Of a stretch of 64,000 nucleotides of DNA, positions 7,753 through 15,445 are shown piece by piece. Position 1 is the first letter of the stretch. Each line of letters opens with the position of its first letter. This DNA is from Acidaminococcus massiliensis (GTDB lineage Bacteria; Bacillota; Negativicutes; Acidaminococcales; Acidaminococcaceae). The notes under the pieces are model-generated. The model did not search any database, was not told the DNA's origin, and worked only from the letters and a program-made list of their open reading frames with translations. The stretch covers positions 2,169,628-2,233,627 of the forward strand of contig NZ_LT608315.1 of the NCBI RefSeq assembly GCF_900095825.1. The letters are read 5' to 3'. A program made the position numbers and the translations under genes.

Positions 7753-8613
7753 CTACCGTACCTTAAACTTGAAAACCCGTTCCCGCAGGGGAGCCGCCAT
7801 GGTCTTGGCATAGACGGCCTTTACTTGGTAATCCCCCGGCTGGGTGAAGCTGGCAAACAAGATGGTCACCCCAGGAGATCCGGCTTGGCCGGTAGGGTTC
7901 AGGAGGGGCAGTGTGAAAGAATGGCCCAGATTGGCAAATCCCGGCTGGCTGCTCTGGTCCACCAGGACCCACTGGTTCCCACTGGTAGGGTTGGCTTCCA
8001 TATAGAGAGCCACCAGTTCCCCAGGTTTCAGGTCCAGTGTCATGTCCTCCGCAGCACTGTCCAGTTTATAGCTGGTCAGCAGACGGGCTCCTTCCGCCAC
8101 ATTGATGGCCTTGACCAACTGGGTATAAGGCACCATGGTGTCCAAAGGTCCTTCCGGAGCCGAAGCTACCCGGATGCCGTTTTCTGCAAACACGTATTCC
8201 TTTCCTTGGAGATACTTGGCATATTCTGCTGAATTGGTATACAGCAAATCCTGATCCTCCAGGGCTTTGCCTCCTGATACGTCCAGGTTCAGCCCGCCAT
8301 AGACAGTCCGGTCCCCTTCCGCCTTCAGGATCACGCTGAACAAAGTGGGCCGGTTCATGGTCACTTCATAAGAAAGGACAGCCTTGCCTCCTGCGGCCTT
8401 GCCCAGGGCATTGGCTTTTTCCTTGATCAAATGGTTCAGGTTGTTCTGCTGATAAGGTTCTTTCAGCCCATCTACAAAAGGGACCTGGCCGGAAGCCTTC
8501 CCTTCGGAATAGTCCTGGCGCAGCAGGGTGGTATGGCCAAACGCGAAAACAGGCAGCGGCAGCGCCAATGTGATGCCCAGTGCCAATGCGGCTGCAGATT
8601 GTTTCAGATGCAT
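7753..8613 (-). CDS. Secreted chagasin-like (I42) protease inhibitor with RsiV/DUF3298-like N-terminal domain
   Basis: The 286-residue precursor has a signal peptide (to about VFAFG, residue 26). The middle (about 30-170) resembles the DUF4163/DUF3298 domains of anti-sigma and cell-wall proteins. The C-terminal about 95 residues match the chagasin/I42 fold: ANPTSGNQW near 208-216 corresponds to the NPTTG-x-W inhibitory loop, and FASFTQPGDYQVKAVYA near 252-268 to the second loop. Chagasin-type proteins inhibit papain-like cysteine proteases in the periplasm or outside the cell. It is transcribed alone between two terminator-like hairpins. The domain calls come from motif inspection only. Confidence 0.7.
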   Translation of the reverse strand: MHLKQSAAALALGITLALPLPVFAFGHTTLLRQDYSEGKASGQVPFVDGLKEPYQQNNLNHLIKEKANALGKAAGGKAVLSYEVTMNRPTLFSVILKAEGDRTVYGGLNLDVSGGKALEDQDLLYTNSAEYAKYLQGKEYVFAENGIRVASAPEGPLDTMVPYTQLVKAINVAEGARLLTSYKLDSAAEDMTLDLKPGELVALYMEANPTSGNQWVLVDQSSQPGFANLGHSFTLPLLNPTGQAGSPGVTILFASFTQPGDYQVKAVYAKTMAAPLRERVFKFKVR

Positions 8614-8641
8614 GGATGGATTCCTCCTTCGATTTGCCCAG

Positions 8642-8668
8642 CTGCTGCAGAGATTTCTTCTGCAGCAG
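8642..8668. repeat. 10-bp palindrome in the leader of the chagasin-like gene
   Basis: CTGCTGCAGA (8642-8651) pairs with TCTGCAGCAG (8659-8668) around a 7-nt loop. It lies between the end of the pilin operon and the inhibitor gene. There is no T-run on the minus strand, so a leader hairpin or operator is as likely as a weak terminator. Confidence 0.6.
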
Positions 8669-8756
8669 GAGCCGGGGCTGGCAGACTGAGCCGCTCCGGT
8701 ATCCTTTCTTTATTGTACACGAAAAAGGAGGACAGAGGGATGAAAATTTGGGGAAC

Positions 8757-9614
8757 TCAAAACACATACCGGGTGCAGAAGGGCTCCAATACGGAGGGAT
8801 CCGGCTGGAAAAGAGCCTTCTCATGGATCTGGATGTCTCTGCGGCAAGCTAGGATACCCTGCACAGCAGCCCCTTCTTCCAAAGTGATGCCGCCCGTTGC
8901 ATACAGGTAAGCCTTATCCAGCCGCACTCCCCTCCCCACCCGCAGTTTTCCGAACACCAGGATCCGGAAATCCCCTTCTGCTGCGAAGGGCCCTTCCAGG
9001 TCTAAGTCCCGGCCGTGGACCAGGACAGCCCGCCCCCGGAGGATACTCTTCCCGCCCCAACGGAGCCGTTCCTTCCCATAACAGAGCTGTCCTGTCAGGG
9101 GCATTTCCATCCTCCGGGCATCCGGCAGGGGCCAGCTCCTGACCCTGGAAAACACCGTTTCTTTCACATACAGGACATGCTCCGCCCAACCGTTGCTCCA
9201 GATTCCTGTTTCCGGAAAGGAGCTACCTTCCTCCGTCCCCGGCATGGAGATTTCATAACGGCTGCCCTGCATCAAGGGTTCTCCTGAACCATGGCGGAGC
9301 TGGAGCCGTTCCTGGCGGAGCAGATCCTTTTTCTTTCCCTTCGTTTCCAGGGTGAGGAATACCTCCGGTGACTGGGGACCGAAAGAAATTCCCGGCAGCT
9401 TCCGTTCCCCAGATACAGTGAAAAACGGTTCCCCTTCCCGAATCCGGGCCAGGCTCTTCCCTAGGATTGCCCACTGCCGGGCCTCCTGCTGGAGCTGCTG
9501 GGTCTTGAGGCTCTGGGCTGCTGTCCGCAGGAAAGCCCAGGAAAAGCTGCCCAGAAGCACCAGCCCTGCCAGCAGCAGAGGAGTAAGCATTCCAGGAGAC
9601 CGCTTACGGTCCAT
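8757..9614 (-). CDS. Pilus-operon membrane-anchored protein with beta-helix-like C-terminus
   Basis: The 285-residue product has one N-terminal membrane segment (about 10-30) after a short charged head, like PilX/GspK-type assembly proteins. Its C-terminal third (about 185-270) shows the short hydrophobic-glycine turns of a polymer-forming (bactofilin-like) beta-helix: ILRGRAVLVHGRDLDLEG, ILVFGKLRVGRGV, AYLYATGGITLEEGA, VQGILACRRDIQI. It is the last gene of the pilin operon, overlapping the previous one by about 11 bp. Its role is inferred from position, and no family is firmly recognised. Confidence 0.6.
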   Translation of the reverse strand: MDRKRSPGMLTPLLLAGLVLLGSFSWAFLRTAAQSLKTQQLQQEARQWAILGKSLARIREGEPFFTVSGERKLPGISFGPQSPEVFLTLETKGKKKDLLRQERLQLRHGSGEPLMQGSRYEISMPGTEEGSSFPETGIWSNGWAEHVLYVKETVFSRVRSWPLPDARRMEMPLTGQLCYGKERLRWGGKSILRGRAVLVHGRDLDLEGPFAAEGDFRILVFGKLRVGRGVRLDKAYLYATGGITLEEGAAVQGILACRRDIQIHEKALFQPDPSVLEPFCTRYVF

Positions 9615-10107
9615 AGGAAAACACCTCCTGAAATTCTTTTTCCACCCCGGTTTTCCGATGGATCAAGGTCATCTTCCAGGAAAGCCGGCCAGGTCCTGCC
9701 AGTTTTGCCGCAAAACCAGTGACTGCCACATGGTCAGGAGAAATGGGGTTGACGCCAGGTTTCTTGGCCTGGGGATTCCAGGTCCGCCGGTACAGGACCG
9801 GACAGCGGGAAGAAGGCGATTCCTTCACATAATAATCCCGCCGGGCAAATCCTGGGCCTCCATAACACCGTACCACCGTCCCTTCCGGCCCCTCTGCCAC
9901 CTGGACCTGTTCCACATCGAACAGGAACCGGGCTTCCAGCCGAGCATGGAGATCCTGCTCCACTCGATCCAGTTCCGCTTGGAGGCAGAGCCGTCCCAGA
10001 GCATGAAGTCCGTGGGGCACTGCCCGAAGCAGCAGTCCCACAAGGAGCATACCCAGAAGAAGGACCAGATATCCTTCAGCCACCAGGCTGCCCTGGCTTT
10101 TTTTCAT
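9604..10107 (-). CDS. Pilin-like protein, probable minor pseudopilin
   Basis: The 167-residue product starts MKKSQGSLVAEGYLVLLLGMLLVGLLL. This is a short basic leader ending in Gly, an acidic residue near mature position 5, then a hydrophobic helix, as in prepilin-peptidase substrates. An ATG nine bases upstream (10116) is an alternative start. The remaining domain is globular with RCYGGPGFARRDYYVKES. It overlaps the upstream gene by about 30 bp, implying translational coupling. The minor-pilin function is inferred from position and N-terminus. Confidence 0.6.
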   Translation of the reverse strand: MKKSQGSLVAEGYLVLLLGMLLVGLLLRAVPHGLHALGRLCLQAELDRVEQDLHARLEARFLFDVEQVQVAEGPEGTVVRCYGGPGFARRDYYVKESPSSRCPVLYRRTWNPQAKKPGVNPISPDHVAVTGFAAKLAGPGRLSWKMTLIHRKTGVEKEFQEVFSYGP

Positions 10108-10420
10108 AGCACCCATAGGTACAGAGGATCCTTTCTCCCTGGCGCAGGGTCACTTTCCGCAAAACCACCCCAGGCAGTCCAGCCACCGTATCCTGCCGGA
10201 TATCCGCCTGGAACTCCTTTTCCCAGCGGGGAGGGAGGGCACCGGTATCCAGCAAATGCACCGCAGCCCGGCTGCTTTCTTCCAGGGTACGGCGGGCCAG
10301 GAAAAGACCCTTTCCGGCCTGGAACACTTCCAGAGCCAGGAGACCTCCAATAAGGACACAGACCCAGGCCCCTAATCCATCCAGCAGCAGGAACCCGGCC
10401 TGTTTCTTAGGGATTCCCAT
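10076..10420 (-). CDS. Small prepilin-like protein
   Basis: The 114-residue product has the prepilin leader MGIPKKQAG cut before FLLLDGLGAWVCVLIGGLLAL. The residue at mature position 5 is Asp instead of the usual Glu. The short C-terminal part carries two cysteines (CTYGC). It overlaps the preceding gene by 14 bp and the following by about 30 bp. It is probably a minor pseudopilin of the same machine, and no named family is recognised. Confidence 0.6.
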   Translation of the reverse strand: MGIPKKQAGFLLLDGLGAWVCVLIGGLLALEVFQAGKGLFLARRTLEESSRAAVHLLDTGALPPRWEKEFQADIRQDTVAGLPGVVLRKVTLRQGERILCTYGCYEKKPGQPGG

Positions 10421-10871
10421 AGCTCATCCTCCCGGTCACCGGTTCAAAGGTCATCTCTCGGCCCAACTCCGGCTGGTTCAGATGCCGCAGTTCCAGGGTC
10501 AGGGGCTCTTCCACATTTCCGCCAGGGGTAAAGCCTCCCCCGGCCCCAGAAAGAGAAATTTCCCCAAGTCCCAGCCGGGGATAATCCAGGATCGTTTTCC
10601 GCCGGGTGCCTGCCACCGCATACAAGCGACTCCCGTCCGGGGTGCAGCGGAACCGGATATCATAATGATGGAGATACTGGGTCCTTTGCTGGAGAGCCGT
10701 CAAGGATCCGGCCAAGGCTCGTTCTGCCAGATCCAGCTGCCCCAGGGAATGCCATTTTTTCCACTGTCCCAGCCAAGGCAGGGTCAGGGCCATCCCCAGA
10801 AGAGATAAGCTCAGCCCCAGCAGGAGATCTGCCAGGAGAAAGCCCGGATGCTTCTTTCTTGCCCTTTTCAT
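10407..10871 (-). CDS. Prepilin-like protein (minor pseudopilin)
   Basis: The 154-residue product begins MKRARKKHPG then FLLADLLLGLSLSLLGMALTL, a type IV prepilin leader and N-terminal helix, again with Asp at mature position 5. The C-terminal domain (about 50-154) looks like the beta-rich head of GspH/FimT-type minor pilins (YDIRFRCTPDGSRLYAVAG). Its start overlaps the stop of the upstream pilin gene by 4 bp. Confidence 0.65.
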   Translation of the reverse strand: MKRARKKHPGFLLADLLLGLSLSLLGMALTLPWLGQWKKWHSLGQLDLAERALAGSLTALQQRTQYLHHYDIRFRCTPDGSRLYAVAGTRRKTILDYPRLGLGEISLSGAGGGFTPGGNVEEPLTLELRHLNQPELGREMTFEPVTGRMSYGNP

Positions 10872-11263
10872 GATTGCTCTCCGGAATTGCCCTCCGGTTT
10901 CTCTCCCAGCTGGTCACTGCGCACGATATTTCCATTGCTCAGTTCAGCCGTAAAGATCACTGGATCGGCGGTTCCATCTTCGATCTGGATGCCCTTATAA
11001 TCCCGGTTGGGCACATACTTCCCATTGACCAGGGCGGCCAGGGTCACTTCCTCCCCGCCTTTTTCCATCCGGTACAGCTGGGCTCCGCTTTCCAGCAAGG
11101 CCATGTCCGAGATCAGCTGGGTATCCTTGGATTTGTTGATGGCATTGCGGATAGAAGGCAGCAGGAAGGCGGCCAAACCGCCGATAATAGCCAGGACTGC
11201 CATCAGTTCGATCAAAGTAAAACCAGGTTTCTTTTTCCGTTGGATCATCTTTTTGCAAGTCAT
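10868..11263 (-). CDS. Type IV prepilin / GspG-like major pseudopilin
   Basis: The 131-residue product has a canonical class III signal: MTCKKMIQRKKKPG, cut before FTLIELMAVLAIIGGLAAFLLPSI, with Glu5 present. It is the only protein of the operon with a fully canonical N-terminus, so it is the likely major subunit. The soluble head is short (about 90 residues) and acidic. The GspF-like gene lies 15 bp upstream. The system may be a competence-like or Gram-positive-type pseudopilus. Confidence 0.85.
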   Translation of the reverse strand: MTCKKMIQRKKKPGFTLIELMAVLAIIGGLAAFLLPSIRNAINKSKDTQLISDMALLESGAQLYRMEKGGEEVTLAALVNGKYVPNRDYKGIQIEDGTADPVIFTAELSNGNIVRSDQLGEKPEGNSGEQS

Positions 11264-11278
11264 GTTCTTCTTCTCCTT

Positions 11279-12472
11279 TCAGGTCAGCAGGGGCAGTCCC
11301 TGCAGCAAATCACACAGAGGGGACAAGAGGAGGGCCATGAGACTGGCGCATCCTCCTGCCAATAAGACCAAGAGGGCCGGTTCCAAGAGGGTCCTGGCAT
11401 TTTTCAGCCAGCTCTGGAAATCCTGGTCCAGGATATGGGCAGCTTCTGTCAAAAGAGCCGGCAGCTGGCCGCTTTCTTCTCCCAAGGCCATGAATTCCAC
11501 TGCAAGGGGACTGAACAGAAAAGGCGTCTCCCGGGCGATGGCCGACAGGGAAGAACCTGCAATCACCGCTCTTTCCAGCCGAGCAGCCTGGAGCCGGAAA
11601 ATCCCGGCTGGAAGGATCCCAGAAGCTTGGGGCAGGGCTTGGTCCAGGGGCAGCCCGCCCCGCAGGAGCAGGGCCAGGAGCCGCAGGAAACGGATTTCCC
11701 AGAAAGATCGGAGCAGCTGGGAAACCAAAGGACAGGACGGCAGCCAGCGGTCTCTCTCTTTCCAAAGGAATACAGGCAGGCTCCCCAGGGCCAGGACCCC
11801 AAGGAGGAGCAGCAGAAGATGGCTCTGGAAAAAATCCTGGCAGGCCAGCAGCACCAGGAATCCCCTGCCCGGCTGCAGCCCTAAAGAAGCATACAGCTCC
11901 CCGAAAAGGGGCACGAGCCACCAGCAGAAACAGGCTCCCATAGCCAAGGCCAAGCAAAGGACCAGGGCCGGGTAGAGACAGGCCTGGAGAACGGTTTTCT
12001 GATTTTCCCGCTTTTTCTGATAAAAAAGAGCCAGCTGCTGGAAGACAAAGGGAAGCTGTCCGCTGTTTTCCCCAGCTTCCGCCAACGAGGCAGCCAACAG
12101 CCCAGCCTGTTTTTTCTGCCGGGCCAGGACTTGGGAAAGGGACATTCCACGCTGGAGCCCCCGCTCCAATTCCCGGCAGAAAGCCCTGAGCCCTGGGGAT
12201 CCATGGCCTTCCAAGGCACGGAGCGCCCGCAGGATGGGAAGCCCCCCCTGGAGCAGAAGTCCCAGTTTTCGGAAAAAAGTTTCCCGGTCCAGATCCGTCA
12301 ACTTCTGCCGGCCCAAAAACAGCCGCTGGAAAGGACTCACTGGCCGGAGCTGCAGGATGTGGGGGAACCGGGCTTCCAGCTCCTTTCCCGCTTCCCTAAG
12401 GCATCCTGCCGCAAGGATTCCCTTACGGACCCGGCCTTCTCCATTCCGTGCTTTCCAGGCATAATAAGGCAT
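11279..12472 (-). CDS. GspF/PilC-family inner-membrane assembly protein
   Basis: The 397-residue product (MPYYAWKARNGEGRVRKG...) has the two tandem T2SSF domains typical of PilC/GspF: ETFFRKLGLLLQGGLPILRAL (about 65-85) and IRFLRLLALLLRGGLPLDQAL (about 270-290), with three hydrophobic segments (about 165-190, 215-235, 370-390). GspF proteins form the platform that the assembly ATPase acts on. The start is chosen from the GAGGTG ribosome site 9 bp before the ATG. A longer frame runs through a terminator and is rejected. No GspE/PilB ATPase gene is adjacent. Confidence 0.85.
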   Translation of the reverse strand: MPYYAWKARNGEGRVRKGILAAGCLREAGKELEARFPHILQLRPVSPFQRLFLGRQKLTDLDRETFFRKLGLLLQGGLPILRALRALEGHGSPGLRAFCRELERGLQRGMSLSQVLARQKKQAGLLAASLAEAGENSGQLPFVFQQLALFYQKKRENQKTVLQACLYPALVLCLALAMGACFCWWLVPLFGELYASLGLQPGRGFLVLLACQDFFQSHLLLLLLGVLALGSLPVFLWKERDRWLPSCPLVSQLLRSFWEIRFLRLLALLLRGGLPLDQALPQASGILPAGIFRLQAARLERAVIAGSSLSAIARETPFLFSPLAVEFMALGEESGQLPALLTEAAHILDQDFQSWLKNARTLLEPALLVLLAGGCASLMALLLSPLCDLLQGLPLLT

Positions 12473-12564
12473 TTGCTTCACCTCCCTTCTCTGTTTCCCT
12501 TTCGGGAAAGAAAAGGAAATCCCTTCCCAGACCGTCATTAAGTGTAAGAAAACCGGCATTTGGT

Positions 12565-12614
12565 AAAAAAAGACTGTGAAAAAATGAAAAATCATTTTTT
12601 CACAGTCCTTTTTT
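12565..12614. terminator. Bidirectional terminator upstream of the pilin operon, ending the dcw cluster
   Basis: A perfect 15-bp stem (12572-12586 with 12593-12607) is flanked by A7 on the left and T6 on the right. On the minus strand it closes the transcript that ends with nrdR, so the pilin operon needs its own promoter. Confidence 0.9.
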
Positions 12615-12633
12615 GTCACGATCTGTGACCAGA

Positions 12634-12664
12634 GGGGGTGCTGCACAGAACGTGCAGCACCCCC
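12634..12664. terminator. Strong GTGCTGCAC hairpin after nrdR
   Basis: A 13-bp perfect stem (12634-12646 with 12652-12664) with a 5-nt loop lies directly after the nrdR stop codon. On the minus strand no T-run follows, so it may act together with the next hairpin or protect the mRNA 3' end. It belongs to the same stem family as hairpins at 29612, 41444 and 50281/51843. Confidence 0.75.
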
Positions 12665-12671
12665 TCTTCTT

Positions 12672-13136
12672 TTATTTCTCTTTCCCTTTATCCAGCATAT
12701 TCTGGATTTCCTGCATGAAACTGTTCACATCGGCAAACTGGCGGTACACAGAAGCAAAACGGACATAAGCGATCTGATCGATCTTTTCCAGATGGGCCAT
12801 GACCACTTCACCGATTTTTGTGGATTTCACCTCGTTTTCTCCAGATGCCCGGATCTCATTCTCGATCTGGTTGGTCAAACTCTAGATCTGTTCGTAAGTG
12901 AAAGGCCGCTTCTCAAAAGCCCGCAGGAGGCCTGCCAAAATCTTCTTGCTGTCGAACATTTCCCGCCGGCCGTCCCGTTTGATGACCAAGAGAGGGATCT
13001 GTTCATATTTCTCGTAAGTCGTGAAACGCCGGCCGCAGCGGGGACACTCCCTCCGACGCCGGATGGACGCCCCCTCTTCAACGGAACGGGAATCGATGAC
13101 ACGGCTATCTTCGCAGCCACAGAATGGACATTTCAT
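12672..13136 (-). pseudogene. nrdR: nrdR, ribonucleotide reductase repressor, interrupted by an in-frame amber codon
   Basis: NrdR represses ribonucleotide reductase genes in response to ATP/dATP. The reading frame starts [17 protein letters not shown] with the CxxC...CPRCG zinc ribbon (residues 3-34). It then enters the ATP-cone (about 49 onward: [25 protein letters not shown]) and reaches a TAG at 12882-12884 after FTYEQI (residue 84). The same frame resumes immediately with [16 protein letters not shown] and runs 67 more residues to a normal end. Together this is 152 residues plus the amber codon, close to the usual NrdR length. One nonsense change, or a sequencing error, explains it. It lies 19 bp after ftsZ. 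Confidence 0.85.
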
Positions 13137-13155
13137 AACCTACACCCCCTGTTCC

Positions 13156-14274
13156 TTATTTGTTGCGGATCCAGGGCGGAATCTCCGAAGTGGGAGAAGT
13201 GAAGCTGCTCACCTTGGAACCGGCAGCTTCTTCGGCAGCCTTGGTGATCCGGCTGGTAGAAGTCTGGGGTTTCACAAAGGAAGCAGGTTTGGGGGTATTG
13301 CCCACGGAAGGTTTCCCTTCATCGATGCCGGTGGCAATGACGGTGACACGGATTTCATCTTCCATGTTCTCATCGATGTTGGCCCCGAAAATGATGATGG
13401 CATCCGGATCCACCACATCGGTGATGATCTTGCTGGCTTCATTCACATCCATCAGGCTCAGGTTGGGACCGCCGGTGATGTTCAGCAGCACACCCTTAGC
13501 GCCTTCGATGGTGGAATCCAGGAGCGGGCTCTTCACGGCATTTTCAGCAGCAGCCGCAGCGCCTTCATCCCCTTTGGCCGTACCGATTCCCATCATGGCA
13601 GAACCGGCATTAGTCATGACAGCCTTCACATCGTTGAAGTCCACGTTGATCAGGCCGGGGACGCTGATCAGGTCAGAGATCCCCTGTACGCCCTGGCGCA
13701 GCACATCATCGGCCAGTTTAAAGGCATCTTTCATAGAAGTCCGTTTATCCACGACCTGGAGCAGACGGTCGTTAGGGATGGTGATCAGGGCATCCACCTT
13801 GGCTTTCAGGTTAGCGATTCCCTGTTCAGCCACGTTGAAACGGCGGCGTCCTTCAAAGGAGAACGGTTTCGTCACCACACCCACGGTCAGTGCGCCGGCC
13901 TGTTTGGCCATTTCAGCCACCACATGGGCAGCTCCGGTACCGGTACCGCCGCCCATACCGGCGGTGATGAAGACCATGTCGGCACCTTTTACGCACTCTG
14001 CCAGTACATCTTTGGATTCTTCTGCAGATTTTTCCCCTACTTCCGGGTTGGCCCCTGCACCCAGGCCTCTAGTTTCGTCCTCACCGATCTGGATCTTGGT
14101 GGGGGCGCTGGATTTCTTCAGCTGCTGTGCATCGCAGTTCACAGCGATGAATTCCACACCCTGCAGTCCGGCTTCGATCATGCGGTCCACAGCGTTGTTG
14201 CCGCCGCCGCCGACGCCGATGACTTTGATTTTTTCCAGGGGCTGATCCATCGTATCTTTGTCTGCCTCAAACAT
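13156..14274 (-). CDS. ftsZ: Cell division protein FtsZ
   Basis: This 372-residue tubulin-like GTPase forms the Z ring. It shows [15 protein letters not shown] (about 19-33), the tubulin signature GGGTGTGAA (about 108-116), the T7 loop region [14 protein letters not shown] (about 207-220), a variable linker (about 318-362) and the conserved C-terminal tail EIPPWIRNK that binds FtsA/SepF/ZipA-type partners. No ftsA lies beside it. An extended -10 (TGGTATACT, complement at 14336-14344) in the 142-bp gap upstream suggests a dedicated promoter in addition to operon read-through. Confidence 0.97.
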   Translation of the reverse strand: MFEADKDTMDQPLEKIKVIGVGGGGNNAVDRMIEAGLQGVEFIAVNCDAQQLKKSSAPTKIQIGEDETRGLGAGANPEVGEKSAEESKDVLAECVKGADMVFITAGMGGGTGTGAAHVVAEMAKQAGALTVGVVTKPFSFEGRRRFNVAEQGIANLKAKVDALITIPNDRLLQVVDKRTSMKDAFKLADDVLRQGVQGISDLISVPGLINVDFNDVKAVMTNAGSAMMGIGTAKGDEGAAAAAENAVKSPLLDSTIEGAKGVLLNITGGPNLSLMDVNEASKIITDVVDPDAIIIFGANIDENMEDEIRVTVIATGIDEGKPSVGNTPKPASFVKPQTSTSRITKAAEEAAGSKVSSFTSPTSEIPPWIRNK

Positions 14275-14335
14275 GTTTCATGGTCCTCCTCATCTATTGT
14301 GTGATAAGATACTTGTTTCTTCGTACACTATATCT

Positions 14336-14344
14336 AGTATACCA
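14336..14344 (-). promoter_or_regulatory. Extended -10 promoter candidate for ftsZ
   Basis: On the minus strand TGGTATACT is an extended -10 element about 65 bp before the ftsZ start. No good -35 box is seen, which is tolerated for extended -10 promoters. Confidence 0.45.
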
Positions 14345-14416
14345 TTTAACAGATAATATTTCATCCCCATTTTGGGGAAAATTTTGCCTTCTTTGGTGGA
14401 GATTGTTCACCGCCTC

Positions 14417-14743
14417 TCAGTCCCCCATCAGCAGCCGCCGGATAATGGCGATGTTGTTGAAGATCCGGAGACCGAAGGCGATTAGGGCCACATAATACAG
14501 GTCGATGCCCAGCCGGTAGCCGAAATAACACAGGAACACGGCAAAGATCCCGTTGGCAAAAAAGCCGCTGAGAAAGATCCGGTGGTTGAAATGCCCTTCC
14601 AAAGAAGACCGGTAGCCCCCGAAAGCCGCATCCAGACAGCCCATGAAGGCCACCGCCACCAGCTTGCTGTACATGGGCGGCACCACAGGGAAATAAGCTC
14701 CCAAGGCAATCCCTGCCGCCAGCCCCAACAATGCGTAGATCAT
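14417..14743 (-). CDS. sbp: Small basic protein Sbp (DUF1290)
   Basis: This 108-residue membrane protein has about three hydrophobic segments (2-22, 27-47 and 56-80 region) and FGLRIFNNIAIIRR near the end, matching the Sbp/DUF1290 family found next to ftsZ in Firmicutes. Its function is unknown but tied to the division cluster. It overlaps the DUF881 gene by 4 bp (ATGA), so it is translationally coupled. Confidence 0.85.
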   Translation of the reverse strand: MIYALLGLAAGIALGAYFPVVPPMYSKLVAVAFMGCLDAAFGGYRSSLEGHFNHRIFLSGFFANGIFAVFLCYFGYRLGIDLYYVALIAFGLRIFNNIAIIRRLLMGD

Positions 14744-15432
14744 CCTTTGCCCCCTTCCTCCGGCCGGGCATATTCAAAGTGCCGGGTCCCTTTGTAAGCC
14801 GGGATCACCAGATTGTCCTTTTTCTTCACATCTACGGTGATGCCCCAGAATTTCAGGTTCTCCACCACTCCGCCCCGGAGCCGCAGAGCGCTTTCCAAGG
14901 TCTTAGGGTCACCGATGGCCCGGATCTCGTAAGGAGGACTGAACCGGGTATTGTTCACGGAGACCGTGGGACCGGCACACCGCACTTCAGAAATATCCAG
15001 CAGCCGTTCCTGATTGATGGAAAGGGCTTCCGCCCCGGCTGCCCGGAGTTCGTTCAGGAGCCGGAGCAGGTCATCATCATGGATCACATACAGATTGGGA
15101 TTTTCCCCGGCTTTGGGAGTCACCTTGCTGTCATTGACCACCACCAGGACCCCGGGGCCATGGAGAGGGACTTCCCCCGCCTTGATTTTCAGGTCGTTCA
15201 GGACTTTCCGGTCTCCGCCGGCTCCCTGGGTCTCCATTTCTTCCAGTTTGGCGGACAATTCCTTATTTTCTTTCTCCGCATTCTTCAGTTTTTCCACCAG
15301 ATCTTCCGCCCGCTGCTGGTTCACAGACTGCTTGGCCTGTTCAGCGCTGCGGAACTGGGTGGAAATCATCGCTCCTACGATCAAACACACCAGGAACACG
15401 AAGAATTTCTCTCTTGGACTGTGCGCAGCCAT
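14740..15432 (-). CDS. DUF881 family division-cluster protein
   Basis: This 230-residue protein has an N-terminal membrane anchor (about 9-25), a coiled coil (about 36-68) and the DUF881 domain: GPGVLVVVNDSK (about 92-103), DLLRLLNELRAAGAEALSINQERL (about 120-143) and the FWGITVDV end. The family occurs between divIB/ftsQ and ftsZ in Firmicutes. Its job is unresolved. It sits 13 bp after ftsQ and overlaps sbp. Confidence 0.85.
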   Translation of the reverse strand: MAAHSPREKFFVFLVCLIVGAMISTQFRSAEQAKQSVNQQRAEDLVEKLKNAEKENKELSAKLEEMETQGAGGDRKVLNDLKIKAGEVPLHGPGVLVVVNDSKVTPKAGENPNLYVIHDDDLLRLLNELRAAGAEALSINQERLLDISEVRCAGPTVSVNNTRFSPPYEIRAIGDPKTLESALRLRGGVVENLKFWGITVDVKKKDNLVIPAYKGTRHFEYARPEEGGKG

Positions 15433-15445
15433 GCCATTCTCCTAA

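Noticed and set aside
12473-12646. Longer start of the GspF-like gene
   Set aside because: The extension passes through a strong bidirectional terminator, and the ATG at 12472 has a good ribosome site and gives the normal length.
12882-12884. Programmed read-through or pyrrolysine at the nrdR amber codon
   Set aside because: No suppressor or Pyl genes are in the window, the radical SAM gene at 61154 is HydE-like rather than PylB-like, and NrdR proteins do not normally contain such a residue.
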